Positions 1 to 5,877 of a stretch of DNA of 6,562 nt are shown one piece after another. The stretch is taken from positions 1 through 6,562 of the forward strand of contig BNVG01000114.1 in the NCBI GenBank assembly GCA_025997935.1, written 5' to 3'. The position numbers and the translations under genes are program-made. This stretch comes from Synergistales bacterium (GTDB lineage Bacteria; Synergistota; Synergistia; Synergistales; Aminobacteriaceae). Positions within the stretch are counted from its first letter, which is position 1; each line of letters opens with the position of its first letter. The notes under the pieces were generated by a model. The model made no database searches, was not told the origin of the DNA, and was given only the letters and a program-made list of their open reading frames with translations.

Positions 1-61
1 CCAAGCAGTCTGAGCCCGTTCAGACCATAGCTCTCGCCAACATCCTCTTTACAGACGCCTC
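1..61. repeat. Exact 61-bp inverted copy of 791-851
   Basis: Bases 1-61 are the exact reverse complement of 791-851, with no mismatch over 61 positions; the match stops at base 62/790. The partner lies inside the TAXI binding-protein gene, about residues 246-266. The two arms are 729 bp apart. The copy supplies the stop codon and last codons of the truncated permease frame. An inverted copy this short and this perfect, joined mid-gene and sitting at the very edge of the sequence, is typical of a snap-back chimera at an assembly end (for example from multiple-displacement amplification). A genuine inversion breakpoint that continues outside the window is the alternative. Confidence 0.95.
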
Positions 62-493
62 GAGCGTACAAACTATCACTATTCCGCCCATGATATAGTC
101 GCGCAGAACGGCGGTGCCCCTCAGGCTAAACTCGTCAAAGTAGAACAGCAAATAGATGCTCGAAACCGCTGAGAAAGCGAGCCACACAAGGTCCATAACG
201 GAGGGGCCCTCGCCTTTTTTCTTTTTCCCGAACGCGGGATAGAGCAGGAACGTCAAAACCATCAAAAACGTCAGGTGGACGCTACGGTGTTTCATGGCGT
301 CCAACATCCACCAGCCTGACGACGTCACGAGGTGATAGATGGACATCAAAACCGCTATGCCGGAAACTAATAAAGCCCAAATACCCGCAACCTTGCGGAA
401 ACTCGATTCTTTGTCAATTTTCGATAAGACGTCATCGGCTTCGGCCTGAGAAATTTCTTCGACTACTTTGTTATTGTTAAGATCATCGGACAT
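20..493 (-). CDS. N-terminal fragment of fused TRAP transporter permease (TAXI-type), 3' end lost
   Basis: This is the beginning of a fused small-plus-large TRAP permease, the inner-membrane channel that works with a TAXI binding protein and is driven by an ion gradient. The start is ATG 493, with GGAGG at 502-506 eight bases upstream; a GTG at 508 overlaps that site and is less likely. Visible are an acidic cytoplasmic leader (residues 1-33), hydrophobic segments near 36-56, 71-86, 100-117 and 132-146, an R-x-x-HL-x-F followed by LLYP (residues 70-86) as in this family, and a basic loop KKKK near 90-93. Family members usually exceed 600 residues; only about 145 native codons are present. From base 61 leftward the frame reads into the inverted copy of the TAXI gene, giving a meaningless tail and a TGA at 20-22. 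The Leu-Glu-Ala at the joint is conserved in such permeases, so a few bases of microhomology probably sit there. It directly follows the TAXI gene, as expected. Confidence 0.8.
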   Translation of the reverse strand: MSDDLNNNKVVEEISQAEADDVLSKIDKESSFRKVAGIWALLVSGIAVLMSIYHLVTSSGWWMLDAMKHRSVHLTFLMVLTFLLYPAFGKKKKGEGPSVMDLVWLAFSAVSSIYLLFYFDEFSLRGTAVLRDYIMGGIVIVCTLEASVKRMLARAMV

Positions 494-511
494 ATACTCT
501 ACCTCCACATA

Positions 512-577
512 GTAGGGGCGACCGCCTCGGTCGCCCGTTCTTTCTCGGGACAGGGCGACCGGGGCGGTCGCCCCTAC
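512..577. repeat. REP-like palindromic element between TAXI binding-protein gene and permease
   Basis: Two 25-bp arms, 512-536 and 553-577, are inverted copies of each other with one mismatch, around a 16-base spacer. The outer ends read GTAGGGGCGACCGCC. Each arm also contains its own palindrome (GGGCGACC at 516-523 pairing with GGTCGCCC at 529-536; GGGCGACC at 553-560 with GGTCGCCC at 566-573), so the RNA can form either one long hairpin or two small ones. This architecture is that of dispersed REP/BIME or small MITE-like elements. There is no T-run after the stem on the minus strand, so it is not a standard terminator. It ends five bases upstream of the permease ribosome binding site, so it may stabilise the upstream message or affect permease translation (inference). 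Confidence 0.85.
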
Positions 578-594
578 GTTATCGATTTTAAGGC

Positions 595-1587
595 TTAGGG
601 TCTGAGGTTATCGGGAACTTTCAGGCCTTTTTCCTCGAAGTATTTAATGGAACCGGGATGAAACGGAATGGTCATGCCATTGAAGGCGTTCTCAAGGGTT
701 GTATACTCCGTCGCGCTGTGTCCAAGAACCATGTCGGCGTGGTAATCGTACGTGGCCTTTGTCAGTAGATAGATAAGCTCGTCGGGCTGAGAGGCGTCTG
801 TAAAGAGGATGTTGGCGAGAGCTATGGTCTGAACGGGCTCAGACTGCTTGGGATAGGTGTTGGCCGGGATGGTGAAGGGGAAGTACCAGGGGTATTTGTC
901 GCATATAATCTTTATCTTGTCGGGCTCCATTGAGAGCAGAACTCCCGCTTCAGAGGAAAGCATATCGATGACGGCTGCCGTCGGGACGCCTCCGGCGATG
1001 TGAGTGGCGTCTAACTGCTCGTTCTTCATCTGGTCGGCGGCTTCGTTGTAGCCGAGATACTCAGCCGTGACCGTGACCTCACCCTTGTCTTTTTGGTAGT
1101 TGAGTCCGTAAGCCTCAAGCATCTCGCGGCTGTTTATCTCCGTGGCGCTGGCTACCTGTCCGGGAACTATGCGCTTGCCCTTTAGGTCGGCTACGCTCTT
1201 GATGCCCAATTTCGGCCTCACTATCCACTGCATTACGTTGGGGTAGAGGGAGAACATCCCGCGCTCAGCCTTATAGGGCGTCTTTCCCGTGTAAGTGCCT
1301 GACGCTTCGTAAGCGTAGAGACAAATGCCGTTCTGTCCCATAGCGACCTGAACTTCCCCGTTCTGCATGAGCTCGATGTTCTGCGGAGTTCCGGCTGTGG
1401 ACTGAGCCGAGGCGCGAACGCCGGGGATGTTCGTCTGCCATATCTGGGCCATCGCGTTTCCGATCGGATAATAAGCGCCGCCCGTCGTAGCGGTCGCGAT
1501 ATTGACCCGGTAATTGGCCGCCTCTGAGACGCCCGCCATAAAACAACACAACAACAAAACCGCTAACAATACAAAACGCTTCCTCAT
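595..1587 (-). CDS. TAXI-family TRAP transporter solute-binding protein
   Basis: This is a periplasmic receptor of the TAXI (TRAP-associated extracytoplasmic immunogenic) family, which hands its ligand to a fused TRAP permease; ligands described for the family include glutamate and oxoglutarate, but none can be assigned here. Start is ATG 1587, with AAAGGGG at 1596-1602 eight bases away; an in-frame TTG at 1593 is only two bases from that site and is rejected. The 330 residues match family length. Residues 1-24 form a signal peptide (basic start, long Leu/Val core, then VSEA before ANYRV). The family hallmark TGGAYYPIG is at 35-43, a DLKGKR segment at 134-139, and the typical C-terminal NGMTIPFHPGSIKYFEEKG begins near 303. 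No lipobox with a correctly placed Cys is evident. The truncated permease downstream is its natural partner. Bases 791-851 of this gene occur again, inverted, at the left edge. Confidence 0.93.
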   Translation of the reverse strand: MRKRFVLLAVLLLCCFMAGVSEAANYRVNIATATTGGAYYPIGNAMAQIWQTNIPGVRASAQSTAGTPQNIELMQNGEVQVAMGQNGICLYAYEASGTYTGKTPYKAERGMFSLYPNVMQWIVRPKLGIKSVADLKGKRIVPGQVASATEINSREMLEAYGLNYQKDKGEVTVTAEYLGYNEAADQMKNEQLDATHIAGGVPTAAVIDMLSSEAGVLLSMEPDKIKIICDKYPWYFPFTIPANTYPKQSEPVQTIALANILFTDASQPDELIYLLTKATYDYHADMVLGHSATEYTTLENAFNGMTIPFHPGSIKYFEEKGLKVPDNLRP

Positions 1588-1629
1588 TTCCAAAACCCCT
1601 TTCTAAATATAATGATAACCACTTAGCTT

Positions 1630-1658
1630 ATTATACCCTATGCGCTGATATATTAAAA
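1630..1658 (-). promoter_or_regulatory. Possible promoter for the TAXI gene
   Basis: On the minus strand a perfect TATAAT (1635-1630) lies 43 bases upstream of the TAXI start codon. At 17-bp spacing the -35 position reads TTTTAA (1658-1653), only three of six matches, and it overlaps the stop codon of the upstream dctM gene. Transcription would start near 1623. If active, it would let the TAXI system be expressed apart from the DctPQM operon. The -10 is convincing; the -35 is weak. Confidence 0.45.
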
Positions 1659-2930
1659 CACTAAATTAGGCAACCACATAAAAATACCTGGCGCGTAAAT
1701 CAGGAGAACGACCTCGGCCAGGATAGTGACGAAGAACGGCAGGCTCTCTACGGTGTACTCGTCGACCGAGCATTTCAAAATAGCGCAGGACGAGTACATC
1801 GCCGTGCCTACCGGGGGCGTCATACCTCCGAGCGTTACCACGGTCATAAAGACTATACCGAAGTGAACAGGGTCAACGCCGAGCTTCTTGACTATGGGCA
1901 AGAAAATGGGCGTCAGCAGGAGCGTGTTGACCGTGCCTTCCATGAACATACCGGCCACAAAAACAAAGGCGCAGACTATCAGCATCACGACTTGGGGATT
2001 TTGGCTCAGACCTGTGATAAAAGTGGCCATGCTCTGAGGAACTTTATCGTAGATGATACCGTAGCCCAGAATAGAGCTTGTCATGATGATGTAGAGGATG
2101 ACGCCGTTGTCGCCCAATGTGTTCTTGAGCGTCTCCCAAAGCCCTTTCAGCGTCAGCTCTTTATAAACAAAGACGCCGATGACGAAAGCGTAGACGCAGG
2201 CGAAAGCCCCGGCCTCGCTCGCCGTAAATATGCCAAAGCGAATCCCGAATATAAGAATGAAGGGAAAAATCAACGCCCATATACTGTCTATGAAACTCGC
2301 CCAGACCTCTTTTGCGGTCGGAGGTCGGTCGTTCTCAACTGGGTAGCCGCGTTTTTTAGCTATGGACCAGGACGTGAACATCAGCATAAAACACATTATG
2401 ACGCCGGGGATAACACCGGCCAAAAAGAGCTTGCCTATGGAGACCTCGCCCGTGACGCCGTAAAGAATCAGCCCGACGCCAGGCGGTATCGTAGCTGTGA
2501 TGAGGCTTGAGAGCGCGTTCACGGCGCAGGCGTAGCCCTTGGAATACCCCTTGTTGAGCATTGCGGGCCCCAAAATTCTGGTCTCCATCGCGGCGTCCGC
2601 GCAGGCCGAACCCGATACGCCGCCCATCAACGTGGACAGGACGCAGGACACGAGAGCCAAACCTCCGGCCATGTGTCCCGTAAGCACCGTCGCGAATTTG
2701 ATAAGGCGCTTGGTTATACCGGTTTCGTTCATCAGGTTGCCGGCCATAACGAAAAACGGCACGGCCAAAAGCGGAAAGCTCTGCGTATTGGACACCATCT
2801 TCTGTATCGGGGTTATCCAGGAAACGTCAGGCGTTATTATAAAAAACCCGAGGCTCGCTATGCCTATCGTAAACGCCAGAGGCACGTTCAGCGCGAGCAA
2901 AATCACAAAGAGAATCGCTACAAGTCCCAT
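1653..2930 (-). CDS. dctM: TRAP transporter large permease subunit DctM
   Basis: This is the large integral membrane subunit (DctM family) that carries the ion-coupled transport path of a tripartite TRAP transporter. At 425 residues it has the usual length, with roughly a dozen hydrophobic segments. Family motifs are intact: FPLLAVPFFVMAGNLMN (52-68), GGVSGSACADAA (103-114), ATIPPGVGLILYG (146-158), FTASEAGAFACVYA (235-248), MEGTVNTLLLTPIFLPI (330-346) and VTLGGMTPPVG (365-375). Start is ATG 2930. The gap to the dctQ stop is 13 bases and the AAGGGGG Shine-Dalgarno overlaps that stop codon, eight bases from the ATG, so translation is probably coupled to dctQ. The gene ends TTTTAA, overlapping the -35 region of the putative TAXI promoter. 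No truncation or frameshift is seen. Confidence 0.95.
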   Translation of the reverse strand: MGLVAILFVILLALNVPLAFTIGIASLGFFIITPDVSWITPIQKMVSNTQSFPLLAVPFFVMAGNLMNETGITKRLIKFATVLTGHMAGGLALVSCVLSTLMGGVSGSACADAAMETRILGPAMLNKGYSKGYACAVNALSSLITATIPPGVGLILYGVTGEVSIGKLFLAGVIPGVIMCFMLMFTSWSIAKKRGYPVENDRPPTAKEVWASFIDSIWALIFPFILIFGIRFGIFTASEAGAFACVYAFVIGVFVYKELTLKGLWETLKNTLGDNGVILYIIMTSSILGYGIIYDKVPQSMATFITGLSQNPQVVMLIVCAFVFVAGMFMEGTVNTLLLTPIFLPIVKKLGVDPVHFGIVFMTVVTLGGMTPPVGTAMYSSCAILKCSVDEYTVESLPFFVTILAEVVLLIYAPGIFMWLPNLVF

Positions 2931-2943
2931 TTATTACGCCCCC

Positions 2944-3447
2944 TTATTGAACGGCCGCTTGTTCAGCCGTCTGCGCGGCGGAGCATTTGCCTGTTTTAAC
3001 AAGCTCGAAGAACTGCTGTACCAGCGTCAAAAGCATCAACACCGACACAACCGGTACGGCCGCCGTGGCGTAAGAGTAGCTTATCTTGAGCGTAGCGTAC
3101 TTGCGTAGGTAGTTTTGGAAGCACAAAAATCCTCCCCAGTACGCCACAAAAACAAGAAACGCGGCGCAGAGCATGCAGGAAAAAATAGCGAGCGCTTTTT
3201 GGATATTTTGAGGAAAATATCTTGTGATTAGGTCAACGCCCATGTGAGAGCATTTTTTGAGCGCTATATCGGCTCCGAACATGCTTATCCACACAAAAAA
3301 CAGCTGAGACAGATCCACGCTCCAGGTTATTGGCATGCGGAACACGCGGAACACGGCGGAGGCAAACACCAATAAAACAATAGAGACTATCATCACCGAT
3401 CCGACAATATACTCCAGAGTCTGAATAAACGAATTTATTCGTTTCAT
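2944..3447 (-). CDS. dctQ: TRAP transporter small permease subunit DctQ
   Basis: This is the small membrane subunit of the tripartite TRAP transporter; it pairs with DctM and helps dock the binding protein. The start is ATG 3447, with AGGAG at 3454-3458 six bases upstream. An in-frame TTG at 3468 would begin inside the T-run of the upstream terminator hairpin and is rejected. The 167-residue protein has four hydrophobic segments near 12-34, 46-63, 85-108 and 127-147. The DctQ signature between the second and third segments is present: W42, DLSQLFFVWISMFGAD (45-60), then LKKCSHMGVDLI (63-74). It lies between the binding-protein gene and dctM in the usual P-Q-M order. Codons 2-7 form a small perfect inverted repeat. 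Confidence 0.92.
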   Translation of the reverse strand: MKRINSFIQTLEYIVGSVMIVSIVLLVFASAVFRVFRMPITWSVDLSQLFFVWISMFGADIALKKCSHMGVDLITRYFPQNIQKALAIFSCMLCAAFLVFVAYWGGFLCFQNYLRKYATLKISYSYATAAVPVVSVLMLLTLVQQFFELVKTGKCSAAQTAEQAAVQ

Positions 3448-3463
3448 GGCCCTCTCCTTTCTT

Positions 3464-3499
3464 AACAAAAGCGCCGGAAGAGCAAAACTCTTCCGGCGC
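3464..3499 (-). terminator. Intrinsic terminator or attenuator between dctP and dctQ
   Basis: A perfect 12-bp GC-rich stem (3471-3482 with 3488-3499) closes a five-base loop and is followed on the minus strand by TTTTGTT (3470-3464). It lies 23 bases after the dctP stop codon, and the T-run almost abuts the dctQ ribosome binding site. As dctQ has no visible promoter of its own, this hairpin most likely lets a fraction of polymerase through, giving many binding proteins per permease and protecting the 3' end of the dctP message. That ratio control is known for binding-protein operons in general; here it is inferred. Confidence 0.9.
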
Positions 3500-3522
3500 G
3501 AATGACTCGAATTATCCCGTAG

Positions 3523-4515
3523 CTATTGGCCAAGCTCCTTGTCTATTGTGGCCTTAAGGTCGCCCCAGCCCATATCTTTATAGACGGAGCGCGAGGCCTC
3601 GATGAACGGCCCCTTGTCGACCTTGGTAAAAATCATCCCCTTGCTCTCCATATCCTTGTTAAATTCAGATTCTTTCTCGACGGTGAGTTTCGTGGCGAGG
3701 TCTCCGCCCTCTATGGAGCGGGCAATTATAGACGTTTTGTAAGCGTCCGGCAACTTCTGGAACCAGGACTCACTGATGACGAGCGCGGTGTAAAGCAGGA
3801 AGTGCTCGGTGACGGCGCAGTATTTCGTGACCTCATAAAGAGAAGCGCCGTACACAGCCGTAGTCTGAGCCTCGATGGCGTCTATAACCTGGCTTTGGAG
3901 TCCGCTGTACGTCTCGCTGAAAGGCAAAGACGTCGGCACGGCGCCGAACGCCTTCATGCTGTCCTGAGCCACGGAACTGCCCATTGTGCGGACGCGAAGC
4001 CCCTTCAAATCGGCGGGCTTTTCGACCTTCGTGTTAGTCAGGAAGTTGCGCGCGCCCTGATACCAGTTACAGCTCAGGTCGCGGAGGCCGTGCGTGGCAA
4101 GCTCATCGTCCCACTTTTTGAAAATGGGCGTCTCGATGAATTTACGGGCGTTCTCGAGGCTGTTGAACACGTAAGGCCCCGTGTAGATAGCCATATCGGG
4201 CACGTAGTCGGCCAACATGCCGGTGTCGATGATTATTCCGACGTTGGCTCCGCTCTTGGCCTGCTCTAAAACGTCGGCGGTATCGCCGAGCTGGCTGGAT
4301 GGGTACACCTCGATCTTCACGTTCCCGTTCGTGTCCTCGGCAACCTTCTTGGCCATCGACTCGAGCCCGACGACTATCGGGTCGGTGTCGACCAAGACCG
4401 TGCCTACCTTCAGAGAATAAGTCCTCTCCGCCGCAACCGCGCTCGTCAAGCCGGCGACGCCAAACATAGCCGCAAACACCAGAACCAACGCAACCACAAA
4501 CTTGCACTTCTTCAA
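3523..4515 (-). CDS. dctP: TRAP transporter solute-binding protein, DctP family (canonical copy)
   Basis: This is the periplasmic receptor of the DctP (SBP_bac_7) family that feeds the DctQM permease just downstream. Start is TTG 4515, with GGAGGGG at 4522-4528 six bases upstream; no better ATG exists before the signal peptide. The 330-residue product has a clear cleavable signal peptide (MKK, hydrophobic core 6-22, probable cleavage after AVAA at residue 29). The family segment ADLKGLRVRTM (168-178) carries the conserved arginine R176, which in characterised DctP proteins pairs with the ligand carboxylate. It is followed by PTSLPFSETYSGLQSQVIDA (194-213), in which E201 is the usual acidic residue. 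These features point to a carboxylate ligand; its identity cannot be read. The gene has its own promoter (4587-4615) and ends before a strong hairpin. It is about 70% identical over the mature domain to the product of the gene upstream. Confidence 0.95.
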   Translation of the reverse strand: MKKCKFVVALVLVFAAMFGVAGLTSAVAAERTYSLKVGTVLVDTDPIVVGLESMAKKVAEDTNGNVKIEVYPSSQLGDTADVLEQAKSGANVGIIIDTGMLADYVPDMAIYTGPYVFNSLENARKFIETPIFKKWDDELATHGLRDLSCNWYQGARNFLTNTKVEKPADLKGLRVRTMGSSVAQDSMKAFGAVPTSLPFSETYSGLQSQVIDAIEAQTTAVYGASLYEVTKYCAVTEHFLLYTALVISESWFQKLPDAYKTSIIARSIEGGDLATKLTVEKESEFNKDMESKGMIFTKVDKGPFIEASRSVYKDMGWGDLKATIDKELGQ

Positions 4516-4586
4516 AGCGATCCCCTCCGTGTTCAGAATGTGTTCTCCCTACGTAATTACTATTGCAAAATTGTTGTCATAGTCAG

Positions 4587-4615
4587 ATAATCGCATTGAT
4601 AAACGACTTTGTCAA
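4587..4615 (-). promoter_or_regulatory. Promoter of dctP (duplicated copy)
   Basis: On the minus strand, TTGACA (4615-4610) is a perfect -35, followed after 17 bp by GATTAT (4592-4587), four of six matches to the -10 consensus. The -35 begins on the base directly after the TAA stop (4618-4616) of the upstream gene. The 29-base block is nearly the same as the promoter at 5753-5780: TTGACAAA, then a shared ATCAATG, then a shared TTATC. Transcription would start near 4580, leaving a leader of about 65 bases before the TTG start. Confidence 0.75.
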
Positions 4616-5680
4616 TTAAAACAATCTCTCGATCGTCGGACTGTCCCACGGATTTTGACCGAGCGCGCTATCTATCTGCGCCTTGAGGTCGTGCCAATTC
4701 ATGTGCTTGTAAAGAGCGTGCGAAGCCTTGATGAACGGCTTTTTGTCGACTTTTATAAAAACCATTCCCTTGTTCCTCATATCATTATTAAAATCGGCTT
4801 CTCTCGTCAGGGTGAGCTTTGTGGCAAAGTCTCCGCTTTCTTTGGAGCGAGCCAACAATGACGCTTTATATTCGTCGGGCAGAGACTGAAACCAGGACTC
4901 GCTGACGACAAGCGATGTGTAGAGCAGAAAATGCTCGGTGACGGCGCAGTATTTTGCCACCTTATAAAGAGAAGCTCCGTACGCGGCCGCCGCCTGAACT
5001 TCCACGGCGTCTATGGTTTTATTCTTGAGTCCGCTATACACGTAAACCCAGGGCAGTGACGTCGGCGCGGCGCCAAAAGCCCTCATGCCGTACCGGGCCA
5101 CAGCGCTTTCCATAGTGCGGACGCTGAGTCCTTCAAGGTCAGACAGCCTCTCGATTTTTTTGTTGGATATGAAGTTGCGCGTGCCTTGATACCAGTTACA
5201 ACTCAGGTCACGCAAGCCAAGCGCCGCCAACTCGTCATCCCATTTTTTGAAGATCGGCGTCTCGATAAACTTGCGCGCGTTGGCGAGGCTACTGAACACA
5301 TAAGGCGCCGAGTAGATGCCCATATCCGGCACGTACTCGGCCAAAGCCCCGGTGTCTAAGATTATCCCGACATTGGCTCCGTCCTTGGCCTTCTTGAGCA
5401 AGTCGACCGGATCGCCAAGCTCGCTGGAGGCGTATACCTCGATAATTACGTTTCCGTCGGTATCGGACTCGACTTTCTTGGCCATCAATTCGAGCCCGGC
5501 GACTATCGGGTCGTTGTCGGCTAAGACCGTGCCTATCTTAAGATAATAAATATTCTTGGCCTTCTTCGCCGCTTCCTCGCTTTTGAACCAAACCATGCCC
5601 AATATCACTAACAACACAAAAAGTAACGCGACCGCGTACTTTGATTTCTTCAAGTTTTTCAAATTATTCAAGGCAATCAC
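4616..5680 (-). CDS. Diverged DctP-family binding protein, probably membrane-anchored paralogue
   Basis: This tandem paralogue of the downstream dctP is about 70% identical to it over 296 residues. I place the start at GTG 5680, because GGAGGG (5684-5689) and AGGAGG (5686-5691) lie 3-5 bases upstream; a TTG at 5716 has no such site. The 354-residue protein differs from its sister in four ways. The N-terminus KNLKKSK plus hydrophobic core 16-31 is followed by KSEEAAKKAK without an A-x-A site, so it looks like an uncleaved anchor. The pocket segment PFSET is PWVYV (210-214), losing the usual acidic residue. There are 12 extra C-terminal residues after LGQ. The start region carries a 9-bp triplication. 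The conserved arginine (R188, in VRTM) and both cysteines shared with the sister remain, and the frame is intact, so it is probably functional. It has its own strong promoter, and no terminator separates it from dctP. Confidence 0.9.
   Translation of the reverse strand: MIALNNLKNLKKSKYAVALLFVLLVILGMVWFKSEEAAKKAKNIYYLKIGTVLADNDPIVAGLELMAKKVESDTDGNVIIEVYASSELGDPVDLLKKAKDGANVGIILDTGALAEYVPDMGIYSAPYVFSSLANARKFIETPIFKKWDDELAALGLRDLSCNWYQGTRNFISNKKIERLSDLEGLSVRTMESAVARYGMRAFGAAPTSLPWVYVYSGLKNKTIDAVEVQAAAAYGASLYKVAKYCAVTEHFLLYTSLVVSESWFQSLPDEYKASLLARSKESGDFATKLTLTREADFNNDMRNKGMVFIKVDKKPFIKASHALYKHMNWHDLKAQIDSALGQNPWDSPTIERLF
5645..5671 (-). repeat. Three 9-bp in-frame direct repeats at the start of the upstream dctP paralogue
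   Basis: Reading the minus strand, TTGAATAAT, TTGAAAAAC and TTGAAGAAA follow each other (5671-5663, 5662-5654, 5653-5645), encoding LNN, LKN and LKK. The sister gene has one such unit, TTGAAGAAG, and its TTG is the start codon there. The extra units appear to have pushed the old TTG away from the ribosome binding site, leaving the GTG at 5680 as the best start. Confidence 0.75.
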
Positions 5681-5752
5681 GATTCCCTCCTCGTAATTTT
5701 CTAAAAAAATTTTCAAAAAAACTTAATCGTCGCCGCAAATAGATAATTTACG

Positions 5753-5780
5753 ATAATACATTGATGAATGTATTTGTCAA
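5753..5780 (-). promoter_or_regulatory. Promoter of the upstream dctP paralogue
   Basis: On the minus strand, a perfect TTGACA (5780-5775) is separated by 16 bp from TATTAT (5758-5753), five of six matches to the -10 consensus. Transcription would start near 5746, about 65 bases before the GTG start. It is the best promoter in the window and would drive the whole DctP-DctQ-DctM run, subject to the hairpin at 3464-3499. Confidence 0.8.
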
Positions 5781-5877
5781 TTAAAAATAATCACGTCGGT
5801 TTTAATGTACTTTAAGGTAAAATCAGAGAGTAGAATATACAATCAATGTCTAAATTCGATTCTGAGGTGTGATGTGC
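5781..5877 (+). promoter_or_regulatory. Leader region of the Lon-like gene (promoter not resolved)
   Basis: The AT-rich gap between the divergent genes must hold the plus-strand promoter unless it overlaps the minus-strand one. Candidate -10 boxes are TAAAAT (5818-5823) and TAGAAT (5831-5836), but neither has a recognisable -35 at 16-18 bp. The ribosome binding site GAGGTG (5864-5869) is clear and sits eight bases before ATG 5878. No operator-like palindrome stands out. Confidence 0.3.

Larger units (their letters stand above)
3526..5780 (-). repeat. Tandem duplication of promoter plus dctP-type gene
   Basis: Two homologous units follow each other: 4655-5780 and 3526-4615. Each consists of a TTGACA promoter, a short leader with a GGAGGG-type ribosome binding site and a DctP-family gene. 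The upstream unit has a 39-base specific tail (4616-4654, 12 codons and stop). At protein level about 206 of 296 aligned residues match. The promoter blocks are more alike than the rest of the leaders. The event is old enough for substantial amino-acid change but left no transposase or flanking repeat. Confidence 0.85.

Noticed and set aside
62..493. The permease fragment as a small complete four-helix membrane protein (for example a DctQ)
   Set aside because: Its sequence matches the leader of fused TRAP permeases and the last codons come from inverted TAXI sequence, so the apparent completeness is created by the joint.
1613..1635. Imperfect inverted repeat (ATAAT ... ATTAT) near the putative TAXI promoter as an operator or terminator
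   Set aside because: Only five paired bases in AT-rich sequence, no GC stem and no T-run; chance is a sufficient explanation.
1863..3108. Long plus-strand open frames across dctM and dctQ
   Set aside because: They lie antisense to genes with clear family motifs, are rich in Arg, His and Pro, and show no domain or ribosome binding site; they are shadows of the real genes.
3526..4269. 247-codon plus-strand open frame over dctP
   Set aside because: It is antisense to a well-supported binding-protein gene and has no recognisable fold; the open frame follows from the codon usage of the true strand.
5681..5716. Longer start (TTG 5716) for the upstream dctP paralogue
   Set aside because: No ribosome binding site precedes it, and the extension would be translated straight through the strong GAGGAGGG site that precedes GTG 5680.
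5774..5806. Plus-strand TTGTCA (5774-5779) with TTTAAT (5801-5806) as the Lon-like gene promoter
   Set aside because: The spacing is 21 bp, too long for a standard promoter, and TTGTCA is just the complement of the minus-strand TTGACA.
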